A stretch of DNA of 64,000 nucleotides from Thiomonas sp. FB-Cd (GTDB lineage Bacteria; Pseudomonadota; Gammaproteobacteria; Burkholderiales; Burkholderiaceae_C): NCBI RefSeq assembly GCF_000733775.1, contig NZ_JPOE01000005.1, positions 1,426,001-1,490,000 on the forward strand, in the 5' to 3' direction. Shown in pieces: positions 18,534 through 27,803 of the stretch (within the stretch, counting starts at the first letter, position 1; each line of letters opens with the position of its first letter). The notes beneath the pieces were generated by a model, which had not been told where the DNA came from, searched no databases, and worked only from the letters and a program-made list of their open reading frames with translations. The position numbers were made by a program, and so were the translations under genes.

Positions 18534-20374
18534 AGGAAATTCAGGCCAAGACGCGCAGCGTGCGCGAGTTGCTGAGCGACACCAAGTACGGCATCGACTA
18601 CTACCAGCGCGAATACAAGTGGCAGACCAAGCAGATCGTCGAACTGGTCTCCGACCTCACCACGGCGTTCTTGGAAGAGTACCAGCCGCAGCACGAACGC
18701 AAGGACGTAGCCTCTTACGGGCATTACTTCTTGGGCTCCATCGTCATCAGCCAACCGGATGAGAAAAAGCAGATCGTGGACGGTCAGCAACGGCTGACCA
18801 GCCTCACCCTGCTGCTGATCTACCTACACAACATCCAGAAAGACCGGCCTGACGCAGTTTCGATCGAAAAGATGATCTTCTCCGAAGAGTACGGGGAGAA
18901 GTCTTTCAACCTCGACATCCCCGAACGCAACGAGTGCATGAACGCACTGTTCGATGGCACGCCCTATGACGCGGTAGATCAGGTCGAATCGATCCAGAAC
19001 CTGATCGGCCGCTACAACGACATCGTAGAAGCCTTCCCCGCCGAGATTGCGAACGACAAGGCACTGCCGTACTTCGTGGATTGGCTACGTAACAAGACCC
19101 AACTGGTTGAGATCTCGGCCTATGCGGATGCCGATGCCTACACGATCTTCGAGACCATGAACGACCGTGGGCTGTCGCTCTCAAACACCGACATGCTCAA
19201 GGGCTACTTGCTGGCAAGTATCACCGACACTGCCAAGCGGGCCGAGGCTAACAAGGAAATCAAGCACTGGCTGCTGACATTTGCCAAGCGGGACAGCGAG
19301 CGCGACACGAAGGAAAGCGAAGCTGATTTCTTCAAGGCCTGGCTGCGTGCCAAGTACGCGCAGGACATCCGGGAGCGCAAGAAAGGCGCGAAGCCGGAAG
19401 ACTTCGATCTGATCGGCACCGAATATCACCGCTGGGTACGCGCGAAGGACGATCTGATCGGCCTGAATGCCAGCGATGATTTCAACCGCTGGGTGCGCCA
19501 AGACCTCCGTTTCTTCGCCCGCGTCTACCTGGAATTACTGGAAGCGTCCGAGACCTTGAAGGAAGGGCTGGAGTCTGTCCGCTTCAATGCGGACCACGGG
19601 TTTACCCAGCAATTTCAGGTGTTGCTGGCCCCGCTGCTACCGACCGATGACGAAGCCACGGTCAAGGCCAAGCTCAAGCTGACGGCGGATTACCTCGACT
19701 GCTGGCTGAATCGCCGCCTGTGGAATTTCAAGTCCATCGACTACTCCACCCTGCAATACGCGACCTTCCTGCTCACTAAGGAACTGCGCAACCTGTCGCT
19801 GGATGCGTTGCGTGACAAGCTGATCACCCGACTGACCAACGATCAAAAGGAGCTGCCGCTCGACGACCAGCCCTACCTCAACAACTGGAATGCCAAGAGC
19901 CTGCATCGCCAGTTGGCCCGTTTTACGCACTGGCTGGAAGAGCAAAGCGGACAGCCAGGGCGGTATCTGGAATACATCGTTCGCTCCGGCAAGAACTCCT
20001 ACGAGATCGAACACCTGTGGGCCAACCACTTCGAGCGCCACACCGATGAATTCGCCCATGCGCAGGAGTTTTCCACGCACCGCAACAAGGTGGGCGGCCT
20101 GGTTCTGCTGCCGAAAAAGATCAATGCGAGCCTGAATGACAAGGCCTACAGCGACAAGCTGGAGCACTACCAAAGTGAAAACCTGCTGGCCCGTTCACTG
20201 CATCCCATGTGCTACGTCCACAACCCCGGCTTCCTCAACCTGAAGGCAGAAACAGGTCTGCCGTTCAAGGCATTCACCGAGTTCAAGAAGGCTAACTTCG
20301 ATGAACGATTTAGCCTCTACAAGGGCATTGCCGAACTGCTTTGGTCGGTTGATCGCTTGAAGGAGGTGGTGTGA
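18530..20374 (+). CDS. DUF262 + DUF1524 (GmrSD-like) nuclease in the type I R-M operon
   Basis: 614 residues. The N-terminal DUF262 (ParB-like) part has YYQREYKW near residue 25 and the nucleotide-binding motif IVDGQQRLTSL near 83. The C-terminal DUF1524 part has an HNH-type pattern: IEHLWANHFERH, HRNKVGGLVLLPKKIN, and a final K in DKAYSDKL. This domain pair is that of GmrSD type IV restriction enzymes, which cut glucosylated phage DNA. Overlaps hsdM and hsdS by ATGA-type junctions, so it is built into the operon. Probable role: phage defence alongside the type I system; target unknown. Confidence 0.88.
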   Translation: MKEIQAKTRSVRELLSDTKYGIDYYQREYKWQTKQIVELVSDLTTAFLEEYQPQHERKDVASYGHYFLGSIVISQPDEKKQIVDGQQRLTSLTLLLIYLHNIQKDRPDAVSIEKMIFSEEYGEKSFNLDIPERNECMNALFDGTPYDAVDQVESIQNLIGRYNDIVEAFPAEIANDKALPYFVDWLRNKTQLVEISAYADADAYTIFETMNDRGLSLSNTDMLKGYLLASITDTAKRAEANKEIKHWLLTFAKRDSERDTKESEADFFKAWLRAKYAQDIRERKKGAKPEDFDLIGTEYHRWVRAKDDLIGLNASDDFNRWVRQDLRFFARVYLELLEASETLKEGLESVRFNADHGFTQQFQVLLAPLLPTDDEATVKAKLKLTADYLDCWLNRRLWNFKSIDYSTLQYATFLLTKELRNLSLDALRDKLITRLTNDQKELPLDDQPYLNNWNAKSLHRQLARFTHWLEEQSGQPGRYLEYIVRSGKNSYEIEHLWANHFERHTDEFAHAQEFSTHRNKVGGLVLLPKKINASLNDKAYSDKLEHYQSENLLARSLHPMCYVHNPGFLNLKAETGLPFKAFTEFKKANFDERFSLYKGIAELLWSVDRLKEVV

Positions 20375-21645
20375 TGCAGCGCTACGAGAGCTACGCACCC
20401 AGCGGGGTGAAATGGCTCGGGGATGTTCCTGCGCATTGGGAGGTTCGCCCCGGTTTCACCTGCTTCAAGGAAAACAAGGACCGCAACAAGGGACTGGTGG
20501 AAAGCACTGTACTTTCGCTGAGCTACGGGCACATCGTCATCAAGCCAGAAGAGAAGCTGACAGGCTTGGTGCCGGCATCGTTTGAGGGCTACCAGCTTAT
20601 CAAGCCTGGCGATATCGTCATCCGCACCACTGACCTACAGAACGATCAAACCAGCCTGCGAGTCGGTCACGCCAAGGACGAAGGGATGATCACCTCAGCC
20701 TACCTGGGCTTGAGGTGTAATCCCGAAATCAACCCAGAGTATGTGTTTCGATTGCTGGCGAGCTACGACGCACTGAAGGTCTTTTACGGTATGGGCTCTG
20801 GGCTTCGCCAGAACATCGACTTCTGGGATTTCAAGCGCCTTCCTATTCCACTGCCGCCGCGAGACGAACAAGACCGCATCGTTACCTTCCTCGACCAAAA
20901 AACCGCCGAAATCGATGCCGCGATTGCGAAGAAAGAGCGGCTGATTGAGTTGCTCGAAGTGCAAAAGGCAATACTGATCAACAAGGCTGTCACGCAAGGC
21001 CTGAGCCCTGATGCCCCCCAGAGTGAGAGTGGCATCTCGTGGATCGATAAGATTCCCTCGCACTGGCAAGTGAAGCGGGCGAAATACCTGTTTCGTGAGA
21101 TTGACGAGCGCTCGGTCAGTGGCGAGGAAGAATTGTTGTCTGTCTCACACATGACCGGAGTCACACCTCGCTCCGAAAAAACAAACATCTACATGTTCAT
21201 GGCCGAGGACTATTCCGGCTCCAAGCTTTGCCGCCCAAACGATCTGGTCTTCAACATCATGTGGGCGTGGATGGGAGCCTTGGGGGTATCTGATCGAACT
21301 GGAATTGTCAGCCCGTCCTATGGTGTTTACCGTCAGCTGAAAGAAGGTACTTTTAACAATTGGTATTTGGAACACTTGCTGCGTTCGACACTTTATGTGG
21401 CCGAGTACAACAAGCGCTCAACCGGACTGCATTCCTCACGACTGCGGCTCTATTCGCACATGTTTTTTGACATGGAACTTGGTTTTCCTCCACGCGAGGA
21501 ACAAGACAAGATTGAGTACGAAACAAAAAAACAGATTTCGCAGGCAGACGCTGTGATCGCGGCAGTACGTTCAGAGATAGAGAAGCTTACAGAGCTACGC
21601 TCGACTCTTGTGGCAAGTGTCGTGACTGGAAAAGTGCGGGTGTAA
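20374..21645 (+). CDS. hsdS: type I restriction specificity subunit HsdS
   Basis: 423 residues from ATG 20374, preceded by AGGAGGTGGTGTG (a GTG lies one codon upstream). Two target-recognition domains are visible, each opened by a W-x-G/x-IP-x-HW signature (VKWLGDVPAHWEV and ISWIDKIPSHWQV), and each followed by a conserved helix: LPPRDEQDRIVTFLDQKTAEIDAAIAKK and FPPREEQDKIEYETKKQ. Decides the bipartite DNA sequence cut and methylated. The second half is more AT-rich than the first, as if that recognition domain were swapped in. Confidence 0.95.
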   Translation: MQRYESYAPSGVKWLGDVPAHWEVRPGFTCFKENKDRNKGLVESTVLSLSYGHIVIKPEEKLTGLVPASFEGYQLIKPGDIVIRTTDLQNDQTSLRVGHAKDEGMITSAYLGLRCNPEINPEYVFRLLASYDALKVFYGMGSGLRQNIDFWDFKRLPIPLPPRDEQDRIVTFLDQKTAEIDAAIAKKERLIELLEVQKAILINKAVTQGLSPDAPQSESGISWIDKIPSHWQVKRAKYLFREIDERSVSGEEELLSVSHMTGVTPRSEKTNIYMFMAEDYSGSKLCRPNDLVFNIMWAWMGALGVSDRTGIVSPSYGVYRQLKEGTFNNWYLEHLLRSTLYVAEYNKRSTGLHSSRLRLYSHMFFDMELGFPPREEQDKIEYETKKQISQADAVIAAVRSEIEKLTELRSTLVASVVTGKVRV

Positions 21646-21657
21646 AGGGGAAGAAAC

Positions 21658-22455
21658 GTGAGCCAAACAGCGCAAATTGATTACCTCAAAAAGAGCGAGG
21701 CATTGCTGGTAAAGCAGATTGATAGCTCCCTTGAAAAGTACGTGGCAGCTTGTGGGCACAATTACGTCAGCTATCCCCCTCCGTCGACGGAACAAAACTT
21801 TCGTGACCTGGACAAGTACTGTGGAGATATTGTCGCGGCACTTAGCAATATTTCGGCCTTGGTTTTGGAGGTGAAGTACAACTCGAAAGGCCATTTGAAC
21901 GACCTCAATCCGGACCAAAACAGTGGATTGGTCGAGTTGCGCTCCCGAGGAGTGCCTGTCTTCTACAGCTATAACGTCGACGAATTGAGTCGTTTGCCTA
22001 AAGGGGCAGCACAGCAACTTCTGGCCGTAACTGCGATTGAGCCCGCACATCAAAATTGGAAAACCGCAATTACAGACCCAACACGGAATCTCAAGAGTGC
22101 TGTTGATCAACTACTCAATGATCCACCTAAACATGATGCTTTAGCGCTGGCTCTGGCTTGTTTCATCGACGCAGAGCAGAGCATTGTCAATTCGGGCATT
22201 GAGAAACTGACGACAAAGGCATTGTTGATTGTCTACGACCGCCACACAGGGAAGCTAGCGACATTGAGCAAGAAAGCAGTTTTATATGTTGTTCAGAATG
22301 TAATGGAAAACGAATATCTTGCTGATAGCAAGAATGCGAGGCATTTGGCTGGAACGATAACCGATCTGTTATCGGCTTGGCGTAACGCACTTAGTGCCGC
22401 ACGTGAAAATAACGACTCCAAAAACCAAGGCTTTGATTCAGGGTCTGGATTCTGA
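21658..22455 (+). CDS. unknown protein between hsdS and hsdR, candidate PD-(D/E)xK nuclease fold
   Basis: 265 residues from a GTG start (21658), preceded by AAGGGG. I do not recognise the family. Residues 57-95 read like a restriction-nuclease core: D57, then hydrophobic strand SALVLEVKYN with E71 and K73, then Q87 and GVPVFYSYN. The remainder is helical. Base composition is clearly more AT-rich than hsdM or hsdR, a sign of separate origin. It lies 12 nt after hsdS and 12 nt before hsdR, so it is an operon member. May be an extra nuclease, immunity or regulatory factor of the system. Confidence 0.7.
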   Translation: MSQTAQIDYLKKSEALLVKQIDSSLEKYVAACGHNYVSYPPPSTEQNFRDLDKYCGDIVAALSNISALVLEVKYNSKGHLNDLNPDQNSGLVELRSRGVPVFYSYNVDELSRLPKGAAQQLLAVTAIEPAHQNWKTAITDPTRNLKSAVDQLLNDPPKHDALALALACFIDAEQSIVNSGIEKLTTKALLIVYDRHTGKLATLSKKAVLYVVQNVMENEYLADSKNARHLAGTITDLLSAWRNALSAARENNDSKNQGFDSGSGF

Positions 22456-22467
22456 AAAGGGGAGCAT

Positions 22468-25428
22468 ATGGTCAGCCAAACCAACGAAGCAGCGCTAGAA
22501 ACGCACATCGAAAACGCACTCGCCAAGGACGGCTACTGCATTGGCAGTCCGGCTGACTTCGATAGAGAGTTTGCCATCGACAGCAAACTTTTCTGGCAAT
22601 TCCTTGAAGCCGCTCAGCCCAAGGAACTGGCGAAGCTGAAGGATCGTCCGAACTGGCAACGCCTTCTGTTGGAGCGGTTGAACAAGAAGATCAAGAAGGA
22701 CAGTGTGCTGGCTGTCCTGAAGAAAGGGCTGGACATCGACGATGCCCACTTCGATCTGCTCTACCGGCTGCCCTACAACGACCTGAACCCGGACGTTGTT
22801 GCCAACTTTGCGGCAAACGTTTTCAGCGTTACCCGGCAAGTGCATTACAGCGAGTCCGACACCTTCAAGTCGGTGGACATGGTGCTCTTCGTCAACGGCT
22901 TGGCGATTGCCACGCTGGAGCTGAAAAACCCTTGGACCGGCCAGAACGTCCACAACGCCATCAAGCAGTACCGTACCGACCGCGACCCGCGTGAGCCGTT
23001 GTTTGAATTTGGCCGCTGTCTGGTCCACTTTGCGGTGGACCCAGACGAGGCCTACATGTGTGCCCAATTGGTCGGAAATGACAGCAATTTCTTGCCGTTC
23101 AACAAGGGCTTCAACTTCGGCAAGGGCAACCCGGTCAACCTGAACGGCCACAAAACGGCGTACCTCTGGGAAGGCATCCTCCCGCGCCGCAGTCTGACCA
23201 ACATCATCGAGCAGTTCGCCAAGTTCACCGTCGAGAAGGACAAGAAGATAGGCAAGGAACGCAAGGCGCTGGTTTTCCCCCGCTATCACCAGCTGGGCGT
23301 GGTGCGAGGCATTCTGGCCGACGCCAAGCGTTACGGTGTTGGTCAGACTTATCTGATCCACCATTCTGCCGGTTCGGGCAAGTCCAACTCGATCACGTGG
23401 CTGGCCTACCAACTGGTGGAGCTGTACGACGCGGCAGGCACAGACAACGTGTTCGATTCCGTTGTCGTCGTGACTGATCGCCGGGTACTGGATACCCAGC
23501 TCAAGGACAATATCAAGCTCTTCTCCGAGACCAAGAACATCGTCGCCCATGCCGAGAGCGCCGCTGAGCTGAAGGCGCATCTGGAGTTGGGTAAGAAGAT
23601 CATCATCACCACGGTGCAGAAATTCCCGTTCATCGTGGACGGGATCGACGATCTGACCGACCGCAACTTCGCCGTGATCATCGACGAAGCCCATTCTTCG
23701 CAGTCTGGCAGCGCCTCTGACAAGCTGAACATGACGCTGGGGGCGGAAGACGAGGAGGTGCCGGAAGACCTGCAGGACAAGATTCTTGCGGCCATGAAAG
23801 GCCGCAAGATGAGCCAGAACGCCAGCTACTTTGCCTTCACTGCCACCCCGAAACCGGCCACGCTGGAGAAGTTCGGGCGGCAAGGCCCAGACGGGAAGTT
23901 CTACCCCTTCCACCTGTACTCCATGAAGCAGGCCATTGAGGAGAAATTCATCCTCGACGTGCTGGAGAAGTACACGACCTACAAGAGCTACTACGAGGTC
24001 CAGAAATCGGTGCAAGACAATCCGCTTTTCGACACTGCAAAGGCACAGAAAAAGCTCAAGGCCTTTGTCGAAGCCAGTCCGCGCACCATCGAAGTGAAGG
24101 CCAAGATCATGGTCGATCACTTCATGAGCAATGTCTGGCAGGCCAAGAAGCTCAAAGGCAAGGCCAAGGCTATGGTGGTCACGCGCAACATCGAATGCGC
24201 GATTCGCTACTTCTTCGCCATCCGCACCGCCCTGCAGGAGGCCAATGCGCCATTCAAAGCGCTGGTGGCCTTCTCGGGCGAGAAAACCGTCGATGGCATC
24301 AAGTACACGGAAGACGGGCTCAACAGCATTTCCGCCCGTGACTTGCCCGAAGAATTCGAGAAGGACGATTTCAAGATTCTGGTCGTCGCCAACAAATACC
24401 TGACCGGCTTCGATGAGCCCATGTTACATACCATGTACGTGGATAAGAAGCTGCAAGGGGTACTCGCGGTGCAGGCTCTTTCACGCCTGAACCGCTGCAA
24501 CTGGAAGCTGGGCAAGACCGACACTTTTGTGCTCGACTTCTACAACACGGTGGACGACATCAAGGCCGCATTCGACCCGTTCTACACGGCCACGACCCTG
24601 AGCGAACCGACCAACGTCAACGTGCTGCACGACCTCAAGGATGTGCTGGATAACTTCGGCATTTACGACTGGTCGGAGGTGACGACCTTCAACGAGAAGT
24701 TCTTCGCCAGTGCAGAGGCCGAGGAGCTGCACCCGATCATCGATGCCGTGGTGGCCCGATTCGATGCCGACCTCGACGACGAGCAGCGCATCGACTTCAA
24801 GATCAAGGCCAAGCAGTTTGTGAAGATTTACGCGCAGGTTGCGGCCATCATCCCGTTCAACAACGCGAACTGGGAAATGTTGCACTGGTTCCTGAAATTC
24901 CTGATCCCCAAGCTCAAGGTGAAAGACCCGGATCAGGACAAGCTGGACGAGCTGCTGAACAGCGTTGACCTTTCCACCTACGGGCTAGAAAGGTCTCGCC
25001 TTGAGGTGAAGATCGGCTTGGATGCATCAGAAACCGAACTGGAGCCCCAGAACCCGAACGTCCGGGGCCCACATTTTGGTCCAGGCGAGGCTGATCCGCT
25101 TGATGAGATCGTGCGAGCTTTCAACGAGCGCCACTTCGCAGGCTGGGAGGCCACGCCGGAAGAACAGCGGGTGAAGTTCATCAACATCGCCAAGCATGTG
25201 ATGAACCATGCCGACTACAAGGCCCAGGTCGAAGACAACCCGGATAGCCAGAACCGACAGTTGGCGCTGGAGCGCCTGATCCAACAGGCGATCAGCGTCG
25301 AGCGGAGGCGGGAGCTGGACCTTTACAAGCGCTATGCGTCTGACCCGGATTTCAAGCGGGCATTTGACGCGAGCGTGTCGAGACTACTTGCTTCAGCTGC
25401 GAGCGAAATGCTCTTGGCTGGCACGTAA
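22468..25428 (+). CDS. hsdR: type I restriction endonuclease/translocase subunit HsdR
   Basis: 986 residues, full length. N-terminal PD-(D/E)xK nuclease: VDMVLFVNGLAIATLELKNP (catalytic E-x-K about residue 152). SF2 motor: Walker A HHSAGSGKSNSITWL, DEAHSSQSG, FTATP, and VVANKYLTGFDEP near 645. C-terminal helical part binds HsdM. Translocates and cuts unmethylated DNA away from the recognition site. ATG preceded by GGGGAGCAT. Last gene of the operon hsdM-DUF262-hsdS-X-hsdR; the four core parts look intact. Confidence 0.96.
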   Translation: MVSQTNEAALETHIENALAKDGYCIGSPADFDREFAIDSKLFWQFLEAAQPKELAKLKDRPNWQRLLLERLNKKIKKDSVLAVLKKGLDIDDAHFDLLYRLPYNDLNPDVVANFAANVFSVTRQVHYSESDTFKSVDMVLFVNGLAIATLELKNPWTGQNVHNAIKQYRTDRDPREPLFEFGRCLVHFAVDPDEAYMCAQLVGNDSNFLPFNKGFNFGKGNPVNLNGHKTAYLWEGILPRRSLTNIIEQFAKFTVEKDKKIGKERKALVFPRYHQLGVVRGILADAKRYGVGQTYLIHHSAGSGKSNSITWLAYQLVELYDAAGTDNVFDSVVVVTDRRVLDTQLKDNIKLFSETKNIVAHAESAAELKAHLELGKKIIITTVQKFPFIVDGIDDLTDRNFAVIIDEAHSSQSGSASDKLNMTLGAEDEEVPEDLQDKILAAMKGRKMSQNASYFAFTATPKPATLEKFGRQGPDGKFYPFHLYSMKQAIEEKFILDVLEKYTTYKSYYEVQKSVQDNPLFDTAKAQKKLKAFVEASPRTIEVKAKIMVDHFMSNVWQAKKLKGKAKAMVVTRNIECAIRYFFAIRTALQEANAPFKALVAFSGEKTVDGIKYTEDGLNSISARDLPEEFEKDDFKILVVANKYLTGFDEPMLHTMYVDKKLQGVLAVQALSRLNRCNWKLGKTDTFVLDFYNTVDDIKAAFDPFYTATTLSEPTNVNVLHDLKDVLDNFGIYDWSEVTTFNEKFFASAEAEELHPIIDAVVARFDADLDDEQRIDFKIKAKQFVKIYAQVAAIIPFNNANWEMLHWFLKFLIPKLKVKDPDQDKLDELLNSVDLSTYGLERSRLEVKIGLDASETELEPQNPNVRGPHFGPGEADPLDEIVRAFNERHFAGWEATPEEQRVKFINIAKHVMNHADYKAQVEDNPDSQNRQLALERLIQQAISVERRRELDLYKRYASDPDFKRAFDASVSRLLASAASEMLLAGT

Positions 25429-25429
25429 A

Positions 25430-25954
25430 GGCGAGGGGCATACACCGGGTCAGTTTTCGGTCGGTGCCAACAAGCAAAGGGAAGCGTTGCTCGCATCCGC
25501 CGCAATGCCGTTGCTATTTGCAGCGCGAAAAATAAATGGTGATCTCTATTCTGTTGGCGCTCAAGATGGATGGCAAAAAATGCAGGGCAATACCCCAGTT
25601 CGCCCATTGATCGACGTTGGTTGTCAAACAGTTATCGTGACTCATCTATTGGATGGTTCGCTTTGGAGTCTCCATGAATTCCCTGAGGTAACATTCATGG
25701 AGATTCGGCCCCAATCTGCAATCACAAGGGATAGCCTTCTCAAAGACCTTCTAGGTTTTGATTCACAGAAAATTCCCTTTTGGATCGACCAAGGCTATAA
25801 AGACTCCATGCATTGCATTGGGCGCATCATGAAGTCCATTAAATCCGTCTCGCAGCTTCGAGCTTCGGTAGCCTCGATCGCTGAGCCGGGGAGGGGTGAG
25901 AAACTCGATATTGCCGTGGAAAAACAGATGCGCGCGCTTAAAGGGGGGTTATGA
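25430..25954 (+). pseudogene. patatin-like phospholipase, C-terminal remnant
   Basis: The frame reads FSVGANKQREALLASAAMPLLF, then GWQKMQGNTPVRPLID, TVIVTHLLDGSLW and IPFWIDQGYKDSMHCIGRI, which is the second half of patatin-family lipases. The N-terminal half with the G-x-S-x-G nucleophile and oxyanion loop is absent, and the expected DGG-type catalytic Asp motif reads SVGAQDGW. The open frame overlaps the end of hsdR, so no proper start is seen. Patatins act as effectors in some phage-defence systems, but this copy should be dead. Confidence 0.75.
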
Positions 25955-26045
25955 ATTGATGTTTGCGTCGTCGAAAATGGGCTGTTTAAATTTCTAGGCA
26001 TTATAAGAATTAAATTATTTATTTTGCAATTAAACTGAAATAAAA

Positions 26046-26480
26046 ATGAACGAACAAGATTGCATGACTGAGAAAGAGTTGTTCCGCAATGGCGATGATT
26101 TTGGCCTTGTTCTGAATGGTGATGTCGAGCTCATGCACGAAGATGATTTCTGGATTCTGACTGGGCGTGAGATCATGGCCGACACCCATAAAATGCTCCA
26201 AAGCATCTCGTGTGTAAATAATAAATTCAGCACCTATTACAAATTTGGACGCGGGCAAATTCCAGACTCTTCTGAGGAATATGACTTATATGTTGCTATA
26301 TCGTTCTGTGTGCGCAGGGGTTTTGATCCGTCCAAGCCTATCAGGTGCATCACATCCGTTTTGCCATCCATTTCTGAGTCTTCATCCGTGAAGGTTACCA
26401 AGGATAATCTTTGGATCGAGCTTTACGCACCGGATCTGTTCAGGAAATTTCTTGAGACGCCATGGACAATTTATGGGTGA
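26046..26480 (+). CDS. hypothetical protein
   Basis: 144 residues, AT-rich compared with its neighbours. Not recognised. Acidic N-terminus (MNEQDCMTEKELFRNGDDFG), predicted soluble, no membrane segment and no cysteine cluster. It follows the patatin remnant by 91 nt and has only a weak ribosome site. The reading frame has a plausible amino-acid mix (LYVAISFCVRRGFDPSKPIRCITS), so I regard it as a real gene of unknown role. Confidence 0.55.
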   Translation: MNEQDCMTEKELFRNGDDFGLVLNGDVELMHEDDFWILTGREIMADTHKMLQSISCVNNKFSTYYKFGRGQIPDSSEEYDLYVAISFCVRRGFDPSKPIRCITSVLPSISESSSVKVTKDNLWIELYAPDLFRKFLETPWTIYG

Positions 26481-26556
26481 GGCGACAAGTCCAAATTTAA
26501 AAAGTTAAGGAGCGCGGCAGCAACGAGAACACGAGCGGCCTTCGTAAGCTCCTCCG

Positions 26557-26713
26557 TCAAGTGGACAACTCAGAATGAGAGACTTCCTGATTGAACACCC
26601 TGGGTCGGAACACCGCCCGCGGCATGCTGTCCAGGGATTCGTGTGGCCGATATTCGTTGTGGTCGGTCAACCAGTCGTCTGCGCTCAACAGCCAGATTGC
26701 CTCCATATCGCGA
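26557..26713 (-). pseudogene. IS3-family transposase (OrfB) C-terminal fragment
   Basis: On the minus strand a frame ending at the TGA 26557-26559 reads LLSADDWLTDHNEYRPHESL and then PRAVFRPRVF, the C-terminal end of the rve integrase domain of IS3-family OrfB proteins. Only about 50 codons remain, abutting the end of the antitoxin gene. It marks a past insertion and deletion beside the patatin remnant. Confidence 0.75.
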
Positions 26714-27031
26714 TCAATCCCCAGCCGCCTCTGCCACCCCTTCCATGTCCCGCGGTGCAGTCGCCGCCAAATCCACGCCCAAGCTACGCAGCACCGCCAG
26801 AATCGTTTTCAGGGTCGGGTTTCCCTTGCCGCTGAGCGTGCGGTACAGCTGCTCCCGTGACAAACCCGATTCCCGAGCCACTCGGGACGGTCCTCGCAAG
26901 CGCATCACCACACCGAGAGCATACGCAATCAAGCCAGCGTCATGCGTGGCAAACGCCTGAGTCAAGAAGTTCAGAATGTCCTCATCCGTGCGCAGGTGCA
27001 GCGCCGGATCGAACGGCAGTTTGTTCACCAT
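26714..27031 (-). CDS. HTH antitoxin-like protein (COG3636 addiction-module antidote type)
   Basis: 105 residues from the ATG at 27031 (AAAGGA ribosome site). N-terminal FDPALHLRTDEDILNFLTQAF and HTH LRGPSRVARESGLSREQLYRTLSGKGNPTLKTILAVLRSLGVDL match the antidote of HigBA/RelE-like modules. The usual toxin gene (about 100 residues, normally directly upstream) is missing here: the 110 nt upstream belong to no gene and then a zinc-ribbon gene begins. The IS3 fragment at its end suggests rearrangement, although the toxin would be expected on the other side. Confidence 0.8.
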   Translation of the reverse strand: MVNKLPFDPALHLRTDEDILNFLTQAFATHDAGLIAYALGVVMRLRGPSRVARESGLSREQLYRTLSGKGNPTLKTILAVLRSLGVDLAATAPRDMEGVAEAAGD

Positions 27032-27141
27032 ATCTTGTCCTTTCAATGCTCCAAGCGCGGGCCCATCGGAATGACCGAGTCCCCGCGCAGAAATCCGAGG
27101 CACCCCCAGATGCAGTGCGCCTCGAACACGACACCACCGCC

Positions 27142-27597
27142 TCACCAAGGAATGTTCACATCCCATTCGGGCTCGCTTGACTGCTGCGGGGCAGTCTGCT
27201 GCGGCTGCGACCACGACTGCGGGCTGCCAGAGCTGCGTGGCTCCCTGCGCTGAGACTGGGGCTGCCCCCAGGAGGAGGATCGTGCTTGCGTGCGCGGCTG
27301 CTGCTCACCCCAGGCCTGCGGTGGCGCTGATCTGGGTGCCTGCGGCATCGCAGTGGGCGGATTCATCAGCTTGGCGCTTTGCATCATCTTGGGCAGCGTG
27401 TCTGCCGTGCACATGGCGTTGACCGCGTTCTCCCGACGCGGATCCCACGCCTCGACCTGCGACACCAGATTGGTTCCGTGGCACCGATAACAGTGAGTCC
27501 AATTTTCATCGCGGTAGGGCGCGTCCTTCTTGTAGTACAAGGGCATGCGCATCCCGCAATTGCGGCAGTAATAGACCTTCAACGGCTTTTGGCTCAT
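27142..27597 (-). CDS. zinc-ribbon protein with Gln/Ser/Pro-rich tail
   Basis: 151 residues from the ATG at 27597 (the frame opens 5 codons earlier). N-terminal zinc-ribbon-like CxxC pairs: YYCRNCGM and THCYRCHG. From about residue 75 to the end it is rich in Q, S, P and W (for example SPQSWSQPQQTAPQQSSEPEW) and probably disordered; the acidic tip EPEWDVNIPW resembles the acidic tails of single-strand DNA-binding proteins. First known neighbour is the recombination module upstream, so a DNA-related role is plausible. Family not recognised. Confidence 0.65.
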   Translation of the reverse strand: MSQKPLKVYYCRNCGMRMPLYYKKDAPYRDENWTHCYRCHGTNLVSQVEAWDPRRENAVNAMCTADTLPKMMQSAKLMNPPTAMPQAPRSAPPQAWGEQQPRTQARSSSWGQPQSQRREPRSSGSPQSWSQPQQTAPQQSSEPEWDVNIPW

Positions 27598-27803
27598 GAT
27601 GGAAATCCTCAAAAAAGAAAAAAGGAAAACCCGACGACAGGTTGGCGATCGGGACGACGGGATGGCGTGAGCCTTCCCATCTGATTAGGGGGATTTCCGT
27701 ATTTTTTTGACGACAGGCGCGCAGACACGGGGGATCCCCGTGTCTGCGTCCTAGCGCGTCAGTGCGACTGCAGGATCGTCCGCTGGCTCGGTTGGGGTAT
27801 CCG

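Noticed and set aside
22495..24120. 541-residue minus-strand open frame
   Set aside because: Lies wholly opposite hsdR; its composition (His, Val, Leu, Gln rich) is that of an antisense shadow of a high-GC gene, with no family motif.
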